Shown here one piece after another: positions 25,953-34,159 of a stretch of 60,897 nt of DNA. Under the pieces are notes generated by a model that worked only from the letters and a program-made list of their open reading frames with translations, searched no databases and had not been told where the DNA came from. The translations under genes and the position numbers were made by a program. The stretch is from DATAVB01 sp040414495. Its GTDB lineage: Bacteria; Actinomycetota; Actinomycetes; Mycobacteriales; QHCD01. Numbering within the stretch: the stretch's first letter is position 1; each line of letters opens with the position of its first letter. Location: the NCBI GenBank assembly GCA_040414495.1, contig JBEDUI010000274.1, forward strand, positions 1 to 60,897. The letters run 5' to 3'.

Positions 25953-25966
25953 CGGATCGGCTCCGC
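25859..25966. repeat. 36-bp tandem repeat, three copies, across a gene junction
   Basis: Units at 25859-25894, 25895-25930 and 25931-25966 each begin GGCCGGRCAG or GGCGGGGCAG and share the core GCGCGCTCACCGG with few changes. The third unit contains the GH127 stop and binding-protein start. Being a multiple of three, the array keeps the reading frame whatever its copy number. Confidence 0.88.
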
Positions 25967-27868
25967 GCTTGGTACCCAGACCCGCATGGCGCCGATATCG
26001 CGGTTGGCCCAGGCGTAGTACGGAATCGCGGTGACCTGCACGCCGGTCGCGACGGTCGGCTCGGCCTTGCCGTTCGGGCTCCAGTACGGCGAGCCGGGCT
26101 CGGGTTCCGCCGCGACCGAAGCGGTCGCGTGCACCACCGTGACGCCACCGAGCAGATCCGGCCGATGCTCATCGCTCAACGGGCCGTCGGTGAGCCGAAT
26201 GTCGTCGACGGAAACGGATTGGTCGGCCTGCTCGAAGCAGTAGACCAGCGGCCCGCGTTCGATCGCCACCGCGCCGCGCACCGCGTCGATCCGGGGATCG
26301 CCGACCGTGAGCCGGGGCCGCATCGGCAGGTCGAGTACGACCCGGTCGCCGGCCTGCCAGGTGCGCCGGATCCGCGCGTAGTCACCAGATTTCGCCGCCT
26401 CGGCCGCGCCGTTCACGTCGATCGTCGCGCCCTCGGCCCAGGCCGGAACCCGCAGCGACAGCGTCCATTCGTCCGCCGGGGCCCGCGAGACCTCGATCTC
26501 GATCCGCCCGTCCCACGGGTAATTGGTGACGATGCTCAGTGCAACATCACCGGATGTGATCGGCCCGCTGGCGTATTGATGCAGCTGAATTCCCTCGGCG
26601 TCGAACGAAGCGAGGTAATGGTCCAATGAGGACAGTGTGCGCATGATGTTGGGCGGGCAGCACGCCGTCGTGTACCACGGTCGGCGGCCGTGGGCCGGGC
26701 TACGGCTGTCGTCCTTGGTCGCGTCTTCGCGCAACTGCAGCGCGTTGACGTAAAAGAATGCGTCGCCCGAGAGCGACAAGCCAGGCAGAAAGGCGTTGTA
26801 GAGTGTGCGTTCGATCAGGTCGGCGTACCCGGAATCGCCGGTGGCCAGCAGCATCCGCCAACTCCACTGCACGCTGGCGATGGCCGCGCACGTTTCGCAA
26901 TAGGCCAGATCCGACGGCAATTCGTACGGGTCGCCGAACGCCTCACCTTCCCAGCGGGAACCGACACCGCCGGTCAGGTACGTCTTGGTCCCGACCATGT
27001 GCTGCCACTGCCTATTCAGCGCGTCGAACAGGCTGCGGTCGCCGGATTCGGTGTAGACGTCGGTGACGCCGGCGGCCAGATACAGCGCCCGCACGGCATG
27101 CCCCTCGACCGTGGTCGCCTCGCGAATCGGCACCCGGTCCTGGAAATAGCTGGACTCCCGCCGGTTCGTTTTCAACGTCTGCTGGCCGCGGGCGTCCACG
27201 TAATACTGCGCCAGCCGCAGGTATTCGGATTTGCCGGTGTCCCGGTAGAGCTCGACCAAGGCGGTTTCGATTTCCGGGTGGCCGCACACGCCGTGCATTT
27301 TGTCCGGGCCGAACGTCGCCACCAGATAATCGGCGAATTTAGTCGCGATATCCAACAATGCCGTGTCGCCGGTGGCGCGGTGGGCCGCCACCGCCGCCTG
27401 GATCATGTGCCCGGCGCAATAGAGTTCGTGACCGAAGGCCAGGTCGGAAAACCGTTCGAGATTCTTGGCCTGTACGTACGAATTGATGTAACCGTCCGGC
27501 GCCTGCGCCGCGGCAACCGCCTCGACCGCTTCCTTGGCCCACGCGGTCAGTTCGGCCGACGGTTCGCGGCCCGATTCCCACGCCACCGCTTCGAGCCATT
27601 TGTAGATATCGGAATCCATGAACAGTGGTCCGCGATACTCACCGGTCGCGGTGCCGGCGGCCAACGCCAGGTCGTGATAATTGCCGGCCTCGCGCAGCCG
27701 GGTCGCACCTTCGGGAATCGACACGTCACGGTTGGTCTGCTGACGCTTCGACCAGAACCCGGAACCGATCCGGGCCGCGCCCAGCGGCAACGGGCGAAAC
27801 GTCAACCGCGCGTCGGGGCTCGGGTCGACCGGGCCGGCGGCTGGGCTGTTGCGCTGCTCCACACGCAC
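25949..27868 (-). CDS. GH127 family beta-L-arabinofuranosidase
   Basis: This 639-residue enzyme has the GH127 catalytic set: GEAFG with Glu309 as probable acid/base, AYCETCAAI with Glu325 and Cys327, and TACCPPN with Cys403-Cys404. In the bifidobacterial enzyme HypBA1 the matching residues form a zinc site with a cysteine nucleophile. It releases L-arabinose from beta-L-arabinofuranosides such as hydroxyproline-linked arabino-oligosaccharides of plant extensins. There is no signal peptide, so it acts on imported sugar. It leads a four-gene operon with the importer and diverges from a LacI regulator. Start GTG 27868; a second GTG lies two codons in. Confidence 0.92.
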   Translation of the reverse strand: MRVEQRNSPAAGPVDPSPDARLTFRPLPLGAARIGSGFWSKRQQTNRDVSIPEGATRLREAGNYHDLALAAGTATGEYRGPLFMDSDIYKWLEAVAWESGREPSAELTAWAKEAVEAVAAAQAPDGYINSYVQAKNLERFSDLAFGHELYCAGHMIQAAVAAHRATGDTALLDIATKFADYLVATFGPDKMHGVCGHPEIETALVELYRDTGKSEYLRLAQYYVDARGQQTLKTNRRESSYFQDRVPIREATTVEGHAVRALYLAAGVTDVYTESGDRSLFDALNRQWQHMVGTKTYLTGGVGSRWEGEAFGDPYELPSDLAYCETCAAIASVQWSWRMLLATGDSGYADLIERTLYNAFLPGLSLSGDAFFYVNALQLREDATKDDSRSPAHGRRPWYTTACCPPNIMRTLSSLDHYLASFDAEGIQLHQYASGPITSGDVALSIVTNYPWDGRIEIEVSRAPADEWTLSLRVPAWAEGATIDVNGAAEAAKSGDYARIRRTWQAGDRVVLDLPMRPRLTVGDPRIDAVRGAVAIERGPLVYCFEQADQSVSVDDIRLTDGPLSDEHRPDLLGGVTVVHATASVAAEPEPGSPYWSPNGKAEPTVATGVQVTAIPYYAWANRDIGAMRVWVPSAEPIR

Positions 27869-28030
27869 TCCTTCGAAAGAATCCGCTCGCGGACACGGTG
27901 AATTCAGAGGCGGTCACGGAAAAGGTTTGCCGATTGCGAAGGCTAGGATGCTCGTCATGGAACGTCAAGGTATGGCGGCATTTTCGTACTCCGAACTGTT
28001 ACCGCGGGCAATACGACGGAAAGTCAGAAC

Positions 28031-29035
28031 GTGGTAACAGCGCGGGTCACGATCACCGACGTCGCCGCCGCGGCCGGAGTGTCGGTAGGCACCGCCTCCA
28101 AGGCGCTCAACGGTCGTGGCCAACTTCGGCAGGAGACCCGTGACCGGGTTGTCGCCGTGGCCGAGCGGTTGGGATTTCAGGCCAACAGCCTGGCCCGTGG
28201 CCTGTTGTCCGGACGTAGCTTCACCGTCGGTCTTATTACGTCGGATAGCTTCGGCCGGTTCAGCATTCCGGTCATGCTCGGGGCCGAGGACGCGCTGGGC
28301 GCTGGGCAGATGTCGGTGTTTTTGTGCGACGGTCGCGAAGACCCCATTCGCGAGCAGCACTATCTGCGTACGCTCTTGTCGCGTCGGGTCGACGGCATTA
28401 TCGTCACCGGTCGACGGGCCGACCCGCGCCCGCCGCTGGCGTCGGATCTGCCGGTGCCGGTGGTGTATGCGCTGTGCCAGTCGCGCGATCCCGAGGACTG
28501 CTCGGTGGTTAGCGATGAGGCCGAGGCCGGCCGCTTGGCGGTCGCCCACCTGTTGTCGGTCGGCCGGCAGCGGATCGCGCACATCACCGGTCCCGAGGAT
28601 TTCCTGGCGGTACGGGAACGGGCCGCGGGTGCGCGTTCGGTGCTGGCCGAGGCCGGCGCGGACTTTGTCGAGCCTGGGCCACTGCACGGGGAATGGAGCG
28701 AGCGGTGGGGCCGGCAGGCGACCGCGATGCTGCTGCGTTCCACCCCGGATGTGGACGCGATCTTCTGCGGCAGTGACCAGCTCGCACGCGGCGTGGCCGA
28801 TGCTTTACGGGAAAGCGGGCGGCGGATTCCCGAGGACGTGGCGTTGGTCGGAGTGGACAACTGGGACGTGATGGTTCAGGCGTGCCGCCCGCCACTGACC
28901 ACAGTGGACCTTGAGCTGCGGGAGCTGGGTCGCTCGGCCGCCGGCCTGCTGCTCGACGCGATCGAGGGTAATCCGTCGCATGGCACCATTGTCCGGCCGA
29001 CCCGGCTCGTAATCCGCGAGTCCACCAGCGGCTGA
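28031..29035 (+). CDS. LacI family transcriptional regulator of the GH127 operon
   Basis: This 334-residue regulator has the N-terminal helix-turn-helix TITDVAAAAGVSVGTASKAL, a hinge helix (ANSLARGLLSGRS), and a periplasmic-binding-protein-like sugar domain ending LVIRESTSG. It diverges from the GH127-importer operon across 162 bases and is probably its local repressor. No convincing symmetric operator could be picked out in that gap. Starts at GTG 28031. Confidence 0.88.
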   Translation: MVTARVTITDVAAAAGVSVGTASKALNGRGQLRQETRDRVVAVAERLGFQANSLARGLLSGRSFTVGLITSDSFGRFSIPVMLGAEDALGAGQMSVFLCDGREDPIREQHYLRTLLSRRVDGIIVTGRRADPRPPLASDLPVPVVYALCQSRDPEDCSVVSDEAEAGRLAVAHLLSVGRQRIAHITGPEDFLAVRERAAGARSVLAEAGADFVEPGPLHGEWSERWGRQATAMLLRSTPDVDAIFCGSDQLARGVADALRESGRRIPEDVALVGVDNWDVMVQACRPPLTTVDLELRELGRSAAGLLLDAIEGNPSHGTIVRPTRLVIRESTSG

Positions 29036-29093
29036 CCGCGCCGGAATTTCCTGCAACCAAAAAGCCGAATAGAACTACTACAAATAAGTAGTG

Positions 29094-29570
29094 CTACCGC
29101 TGGGAATGTGCCGGCCGTGGCGCCTCGGCAGAGTTTCCGGTCTCGCTGCCGTTCAGGCAGAACCAGACCAGCTTGCCCCCCGGAAACATCACGTAAGACC
29201 AATTCGTCGCGAGCGACTCGACCAGGAACAGTCCTCGCCCGCCCGGCCGGTCCGGCGGCGGATCACGGTCGACCTCCGGCGCCGCCGACGATTCGTCACT
29301 CACCCCGATCGTCAGCTCTTGCGGCGTGCACGCCACCGACAGCGTCACCTCCCCGGCTCCGTGCATGATCGCGTTGGTCACCAGCTCGCTGACCAACAGC
29401 GTCGCGGTATCGCGCAGGTCCGCGAGGCCCTGCCGTTGGCAGATGGCGTCGACCTGCCCCCGAGCCACCCCCACCGATACTGGCGTCGCCGCTAGTTTGA
29501 GCGTCACCACATTCTCCGGATGGGCCGGATCCAGAGCCGGCGGTGCAGCCGAGGCTGGGCCGTCAGCCAT
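29094..29570 (-). CDS. anti-sigma factor-type serine kinase (RsbW-like HATPase)
   Basis: This 158-residue GHKL ATPase has the N-box ELVTNAIMHG, the G1 motif GVSDES and GGRGLFLVESLA (G2). Such proteins hold a sigma factor and phosphorylate their STAS antagonist. The STAS gene lies 114 bases upstream on the same strand and a phosphatase gene diverges from it, completing a partner-switching set. ATG 29570 is chosen because AAGGGGG precedes it; ATG 29594 is an alternative. No sigma factor gene adjoins, so the target is unknown. Confidence 0.85.
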   Translation of the reverse strand: MADGPASAAPPALDPAHPENVVTLKLAATPVSVGVARGQVDAICQRQGLADLRDTATLLVSELVTNAIMHGAGEVTLSVACTPQELTIGVSDESSAAPEVDRDPPPDRPGGRGLFLVESLATNWSYVMFPGGKLVWFCLNGSETGNSAEAPRPAHSQR

Positions 29571-29684
29571 ACTGGGCCCCCTTACATCACTCATTGCGCC
29601 CATCACCGATTGAGCTCAGTCCAACGACCCACATACCCCGCAGATCGGCGTCGCAACAGCGATCGGCTCACAAAACTGGTCGGT

Positions 29685-30008
29685 TCAATCAATGTCCAGT
29701 TCGCGGTCGAGTTGAGTGGTCACGAGCAGTGCGCGCAACCGCTCGGACGGGTTGCGCAGTACCAGCGAACGGCCGGACGCGCGCAGCGCCTGGTGGACCT
29801 GTACAAAGACACTCAGCCCACTGGAGTCACAGAACGACAGATCGCGCAGATCCAGCACCAGCGGTGCCGTGTCCTCGTCGGGTAACCGATCCAGCCTGGC
29901 GACCAGGCGCGGCGCGGTCGCCATGTCCAACTCGCCGGACACCGCGATGGATCCGTCAGCTTTTTGGTCGATCCGCAGTACGGGTGGTGAATGCTCGCGC
30001 GATGACAC
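29685..30008 (-). CDS. STAS domain anti-anti-sigma factor
   Basis: This 107-residue STAS protein has IAVSGELDMATAPRLVARLD and LVLDLRDLSFCDSSGLSVFVQ; the Ser in DSSGL is the expected phosphorylation site. Unphosphorylated protein would sequester the neighbouring RsbW-like kinase. GTG 30008 follows GGGAGA; the longer open frame upstream overlaps the phosphatase gene and is unlikely. It diverges from the phosphatase gene by 56 bases. Confidence 0.9.
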   Translation of the reverse strand: MSSREHSPPVLRIDQKADGSIAVSGELDMATAPRLVARLDRLPDEDTAPLVLDLRDLSFCDSSGLSVFVQVHQALRASGRSLVLRNPSERLRALLVTTQLDRELDID

Positions 30009-30064
30009 CCGTTCTCCCTTCGAGGACGGCCCGATCGTACCGCTGCTCCCGCAGCGGCCGTGGG

Positions 30065-31177
30065 ATGCGGGATGATCGGGCAGTGACAGTGCACCCACCC
30101 CGCGCGGTCAACCTCGAGGGTTGGTACGTGGCCGACCTGAGCGGTGACCGCTGGACCTGGGATCCCCGGCTGCAGGCGCTGCTCGGGGCCGATGTGGCGA
30201 CCACCGAGTCGCTACTGGGGGCCATACATCCCGATGACCGGGAGCACGTCGCGACCGCACTGCAACACGCCCGCGAACACGGTGCGCCGTACAGCTGTGA
30301 ACACAGGGTCGTACGACCCGACGGGTCGATCCGGCAGGTCATGACCATCGGGGAGGTACTGGCCGACTCCGACGGGACGGCGGTCGCGATGCGCGGGTCG
30401 ATGACCGACATCACCGACCGGCATCGGTTGGAGGAGTCGTGGGCCCGGGCCCTGTCCGAGAACGGTGTGGTCGACGACCGATCCGGGGTCGAGCAGATGC
30501 GCCGGTACGCCTTGCCCGACCGGCTGCCGAAACTGGCCGGAGCCGAGGTGGCCGCGCGGTACCTGTCGGCAACGCGGGGTGGTCGGGTGTGTGGCGACTT
30601 CTATTACGTCGGCCTGCTTGATGACGAGACGCTGATGGTGCTCATCGGCGACGTCGCCGGGCATGGCGTCGCCGCGGCCGGGGCGATGAGCCGGCTCTCG
30701 CTGCTGTTCCGGTCGTTCGCCGCGCCCGGCGTGCGGCCGGCGCATTTGCTACGCCAGGTCAATACGGTCTTCCATACGGCGGCGCCGGGCTCGTTGGCCA
30801 CCGCGGTCTACGCGACGCTGCGGTTGGACACCGGCGAGCTGACCTGGGCCGCCGCCGGCCATCCGCCGCCGGTACTGGTGAACGGGCCCGTGGTGCGGTT
30901 GCTGACCGAGCCGCGCAACCTCATGCTCGGCGTCAACCCGGAGGCCCCGTACACCGACGAGACACTCGATCTCCCAGCCGGCTCGACGTTGGTGCTCTAT
31001 ACCGACGGTCTGGTCGAACGGCACGATCGGCCGATGGACGCGGGGACCGCCCAGCTGGCGCAGCTGTGCCTGAACTGGTCCGCCGCTGGGCCGGAACGGT
31101 GCTGCGATGAGCTGCTGGCCGAATTCGGGGCCGGCGACCGGGAGGACGACCTCTGTCTGGTGACGATCTGCCGCTGA
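30065..31177 (+). CDS. PAS-PP2C (SpoIIE/RsbU-type) serine phosphatase
   Basis: This 370-residue protein has an N-terminal PAS fold (about 15-125, including IHPDDREHVATALQHAREHG) and a C-terminal SpoIIE phosphatase domain (about 160-370). Metal-binding motifs are GRVCGDFYYV, IGDVAGHG, LYTDGLVE and REDDLCLVTI. It would dephosphorylate the STAS protein encoded next door when the PAS domain senses its signal, freeing a sigma factor. ATG 30065 and GTG 30083 are both possible starts. It is convergent with, and one base from, a tetR gene. Confidence 0.87.
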   Translation: MRDDRAVTVHPPRAVNLEGWYVADLSGDRWTWDPRLQALLGADVATTESLLGAIHPDDREHVATALQHAREHGAPYSCEHRVVRPDGSIRQVMTIGEVLADSDGTAVAMRGSMTDITDRHRLEESWARALSENGVVDDRSGVEQMRRYALPDRLPKLAGAEVAARYLSATRGGRVCGDFYYVGLLDDETLMVLIGDVAGHGVAAAGAMSRLSLLFRSFAAPGVRPAHLLRQVNTVFHTAAPGSLATAVYATLRLDTGELTWAAAGHPPPVLVNGPVVRLLTEPRNLMLGVNPEAPYTDETLDLPAGSTLVLYTDGLVERHDRPMDAGTAQLAQLCLNWSAAGPERCCDELLAEFGAGDREDDLCLVTICR

Positions 31178-31178
31178 T

Positions 31179-31895
31179 TCAGTTCTGTTCCGGGAAACCG
31201 ATCAGCTGACCGAGCCGGGCCAGCTGGTGATCGAAAAAAGCCGCATTGTGCTGCACCGAACCGCCGTACTGGCCGAACAGTTCGAAGCTCACCATGCCGT
31301 ACAACGCCGACCAGGCAAGGAATCCACGTACCAACAATTCATCGTCGACGTCGATATCGAGGTTCTCCCGTAATTCCCGCATGTCGCGTTTCAACGCGGC
31401 CGGAATGGGCGGCGGCGCCGGCTCGGTCGGCCGGACTCCGTGCGGGGCAGTGTCCACAAGCAACTCGATGATCAGCTGGATGACCCGCGTGCCGGGACCG
31501 GCCGTGCGCTCGGCCGGCGCGGCGTAGCCGGGGACCGGACTGCCGTAGAGCAGCGCGTATTCGGCCCGATGCTCCAACGCCCAACCGCGGACCGCGCGCC
31601 CGATCGCCAGCCAGCGTTTTTCCAGATCGGCCCGGCGGACTCGGCGCTGCGCCGTTTCGGTCGCGTCGCCGAGCGAGTTGTACGCGTCCACGATCAGCAT
31701 GGTCAGCAGTTCGTCGCGGCTCGGTACGTACCGGTAGATGGCCGAGGAGACGATCCCGAGCTGCCGGGCGATCGCGCGCAGCGAGAGGCCGGAACTGCCT
31801 TCGGTGGCCAATTGCTCGCGGGCGAGCCGTTTGATGTCGAGGACGGTCTGGGCGTGGGCACGCTGCCGCGGCGTACCGATCGGCTCGCTGGTCAT
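31179..31895 (-). CDS. TetR/AcrR family regulator (WHG-type ligand domain)
   Basis: This 238-residue regulator has the N-terminal HTH LSLRAIARQLGIVSSAIYRYVPSR and a C-terminal domain with the WALEHRAEYALLYGSPVPGY motif of the WHG group. It lies directly downstream of another tetR gene on the same strand (35-base gap), so both may be co-transcribed. The frame extends upstream but ATG 31895 fits the family start. Target and ligand are unknown. Confidence 0.87.
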   Translation of the reverse strand: MTSEPIGTPRQRAHAQTVLDIKRLAREQLATEGSSGLSLRAIARQLGIVSSAIYRYVPSRDELLTMLIVDAYNSLGDATETAQRRVRRADLEKRWLAIGRAVRGWALEHRAEYALLYGSPVPGYAAPAERTAGPGTRVIQLIIELLVDTAPHGVRPTEPAPPPIPAALKRDMRELRENLDIDVDDELLVRGFLAWSALYGMVSFELFGQYGGSVQHNAAFFDHQLARLGQLIGFPEQN

Positions 31896-31930
31896 GCCGC
31901 TATCGTTCCGGATTTTCAGAGCAATGGCAA

Positions 31931-32545
31931 TTAATGAGAGCGGCGCTCTGGTTCGCTGTAGTCGGTGCCGGCGTAAATCTGCAGGAGCCGCTCGACTCCG
32001 CGTAGAAAGGTCTCGGATACGAGTGCCGGGTCGAACAGGCAGCCGGCGGCCATGGCGCCGTCGCGCATCATCACGAAGTGGCGGGCGGCGGGTTCGGCAC
32101 CGGTCCTGTGGATCTTGACCAGTAGCTCCGTGATCGTTTCCAGGAGCCATTGGCGGTGGGCGAGCACGGCCTTGTGCACCGGGGACTGGGGGTCGGGATA
32201 CTCGGCGGCAGCGTTGAGGAAAGCGCATCCCCGGAACCCGGGGGACTTGATGCCTTGCGCGATGGACTTACTGATGGCCGCAATGGTGTCGGCTGCCGGC
32301 AGTCCGGCGGCGATGGCCTTGTCCGCCTGATCCCGCAGGGCCTGGTCGACCTCGTTCAGGTAGGCAACGACAAGGTCGTTCTTGCCCGGGAAGTGCCGAT
32401 AGAGGGTAGCCCGTGTCACCTGCGCCTCGGCGACGATGCGATCAATGCCAACGGCGTGGATGCCCTCCGCGTAGAAGAGTCGGGTCGCCGTGTCGAGCAG
32501 CCGGGATCGCGCTTCGGATGGCCGGCTTTCGGATTCGCTGCTCAT
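31931..32545 (-). CDS. TetR/AcrR family regulator
   Basis: This 204-residue regulator has the HTH region GIDRIVAEAQVTRATLYRHFPGK and a C-terminal domain containing GFRGCAFLNAAAEYPDPQSPVH, a signature of the group related to YxaF/QacR-like repressors that often control small detoxification genes. The partial palindrome AGAAC-N4-GTTCT lies about 20 bases upstream of the ATG at 32545 and is a likely autoregulatory operator. No obvious target gene adjoins except the second tetR gene. Confidence 0.87.
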   Translation of the reverse strand: MSSESESRPSEARSRLLDTATRLFYAEGIHAVGIDRIVAEAQVTRATLYRHFPGKNDLVVAYLNEVDQALRDQADKAIAAGLPAADTIAAISKSIAQGIKSPGFRGCAFLNAAAEYPDPQSPVHKAVLAHRQWLLETITELLVKIHRTGAEPAARHFVMMRDGAMAAGCLFDPALVSETFLRGVERLLQIYAGTDYSEPERRSH

Positions 32546-32563
32546 GAGCCCAACTTGATAGGC

Positions 32564-32577
32564 AGAACGTTCGTTCT
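32564..32577. promoter_or_regulatory. candidate TetR operator AGAACGTTCGTTCT
   Basis: The arms AGAAC and GTTCT are perfect inverted repeats around a 4-base centre, located 19 bases upstream of the tetR start at 32545. Similar AGAACGNNCGTTCT sites precede many TetR genes of this type. Confidence 0.6.
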
Positions 32578-32697
32578 TGACGGTTTCCACTATAGCTTGC
32601 AACGCTGAACCAACTAGAACGGTCTGTCTCGCAGGCACGCCACCGGGTCACCTGCGCTGCGATACCTGGACAGCTTCGGGTACGCCGATTCGAAGCC

Positions 32698-32713
32698 ACT
32701 ACAGTAATGTAGT
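32698..32713. promoter_or_regulatory. BlaI-type operator (ACTACA-N4-TGTAGT)
   Basis: ACTACAGTAATGTAGT is a perfect 6+6 inverted repeat carrying the classic TACA/TGTA half-sites of BlaI family repressors. It lies upstream of the second blaI-type gene. Confidence 0.75.
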
Positions 32714-32745
32714 TTTTAGATGCTCCGGACCGGGGCGAGAGATTT

Positions 32746-32763
32746 AACTACAGTGGCGTAGTT
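32746..32763. promoter_or_regulatory. BlaI-type operator (AACTAC-N6-GTAGTT)
   Basis: AACTACAGTGGCGTAGTT is a perfect 6+6 inverted repeat with its centre 49 bases from the dyad at 32698-32713 and 36 bases before the repressor start. The ACTAC/GTAGT arms differ from the TTCTAC/GTAGAA arms at the cydA locus. Confidence 0.75.
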
Positions 32764-32799
32764 GGGCTACATCAGTGGTGACAGCGGAGGAGGTGCGGC

Positions 32800-33174
32800 G
32801 TGGCACAGGGACGTCGACCGTCAGGTGCGCTGGAAAGCGAGGTCCTCGCCGCCTTGTGGGCGGCGGAGACGCCGATGACCCCGGCGCAGGTGCAGGAGTC
32901 ACTGGGCTCGGACCTTGCGTACACCACGGTCATGACGATCTTGACCCGCCTGTACGAAAAGGGCGCGGCGACCCGGGAGCGGACCGGTCGGGCCTATGCG
33001 TACGCGGCCGTGCTGGATCAGGCCGGAATCGCGGCGGCCCAGATGCGGGCGCTGCTGGATCGGGGTGAGGATCGGGCCACGGTTCTGGCCCGGTTCGTCG
33101 ACGGGTTGTCCGGCGATGACGAGCGGGCGCTGGCAGAGTTGGTACGACGTAACGTTGGTGACCCGGAGGGCTGA
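32800..33174 (+). CDS. BlaI/MecI/CopY family transcriptional repressor (copy 2)
   Basis: This 124-residue winged-helix repressor has ALESEVLAALWAAETPMTPAQV and YTTVMTILTRLYEKGAATRER. It is the second BlaI-type protein in the window, and its recognition region (YTTVMTILTRLYEKG) differs from copy 1 (VTTVLTVLDRLRRKQ), consistent with the different dyads upstream. GTG 32800 follows GGAGGTGCGGC. The M56 partner starts one base after its stop. Confidence 0.92.
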   Translation: MAQGRRPSGALESEVLAALWAAETPMTPAQVQESLGSDLAYTTVMTILTRLYEKGAATRERTGRAYAYAAVLDQAGIAAAQMRALLDRGEDRATVLARFVDGLSGDDERALAELVRRNVGDPEG

Positions 33175-33175
33175 C

Positions 33176-34099
33176 ATGCGGGTTGACGTCTACCTGCCGC
33201 TGTTGGTGTCCCTGCTGTTCGGCGTGTTCGCGCCGCGGGTGTCGCGCCGGTTGCCGCCAGCCCGGGCGACCTGGCTGCTGAGCATCGGCAGCGTGGTCCT
33301 CGCCGCGTCGACCGCGATCGCACTGGGCCTGCTCGCCCTGACGCTCCTCGGCCAGGTACCGGATGTCGCCTCGATCGGGCACTGGACGGTGGCCGCGATG
33401 CGCCGGCACGACCCGGTGCACCGGTCGGTCGCGCTGGCGGCGCTGGTCGCGATCCCGGTACTGGCCGGGCTGGTGGTCCGGGCCGCGGTCCGCCGGGCCC
33501 GCGCGATCATCGACGCCTACCGGACCTGTCGCCGGTTGCCGAATCAGGGGACCGCGCTGGTCGTACTGCCCGAGCCCGGGATCAGCGCCTACGCCGTGCC
33601 GGGCCGGCCCGGTCGGGTCGTCATCTCGCATGGGTTGCTCACCGCCCTGCCGGCGGCGCAACGCCGGGTCGTACTCGAGCACGAACACGCCCACCTCGAA
33701 CACCACCACTACCGGCACGTCGCCGTGGTCGCGATCGCGGCCGCGCTCAACCCGCTGCTGGCCCGGTTGCCGCAGGCCGCGAGCTACGCCACCGAACGTT
33801 GGGCCGACGAGGTGGCCGCGCGCCGTACCGGCGACCGGACCATCACCGCCACCGCGTTGGCGCACACCCGGCTGCTCAGCCGCGGACCGGTCGCCAAGCC
33901 GTCCTGTGCCATGGCCGCCACCGGTGCCGACGTGACGGCCCGGGTGCGGGCGCTGTTGGACGACCCGCCGCGGGGGAAGCTCGCGCTGACCCTGCTGGCG
34001 ATCGCGGTGATCGGGCTGGCCGCCGCTGGCGCGATCGACGCCAGTTGGGATTTGCACCAATTGTTTGAACTGGTGCAATCGGCGTCTCGCCAGCGTTGA
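33176..34099 (+). CDS. M56 family (BlaR1-like) membrane metallopeptidase (copy 2)
   Basis: This 307-residue protein has N-terminal transmembrane segments (YLPLLVSLLFGVFAP, LLSIGSVVLAASTAIALGLL), a protease core with HEHAH inside VLEHEHAHLEHHHYRH, and a C-terminal helix. The very His-rich stretch after the zinc motif is notable and could add a metal site. ATG 33176 has GGAGG upstream. It probably relays an unknown envelope signal to the repressor encoded just before it and may be co-transcribed with the ABC genes that follow. Confidence 0.87.
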   Translation: MRVDVYLPLLVSLLFGVFAPRVSRRLPPARATWLLSIGSVVLAASTAIALGLLALTLLGQVPDVASIGHWTVAAMRRHDPVHRSVALAALVAIPVLAGLVVRAAVRRARAIIDAYRTCRRLPNQGTALVVLPEPGISAYAVPGRPGRVVISHGLLTALPAAQRRVVLEHEHAHLEHHHYRHVAVVAIAAALNPLLARLPQAASYATERWADEVAARRTGDRTITATALAHTRLLSRGPVAKPSCAMAATGADVTARVRALLDDPPRGKLALTLLAIAVIGLAAAGAIDASWDLHQLFELVQSASRQR

Positions 34100-34159
34100 G
34101 AGACCTTTTCGCATTCTGCGTCGTTGGGTGGTGCAGACGCGACGAAGGGGTCAACAAGG

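Noticed and set aside
27869..28030. LacI operator in the GH127/lacI divergent gap (TTACCGCGGGCAA region)
   Set aside because: The CCGCGG core is symmetric but the flanks do not match, so it is not better than chance in GC-rich DNA.
29040..29095. ACTACT...AGTAGT dyad between lacI and the anti-sigma gene as a BlaI operator
   Set aside because: Arms are only six bases around a 7-base loop and it lies between two convergent stops, so a weak terminator or chance is more likely.
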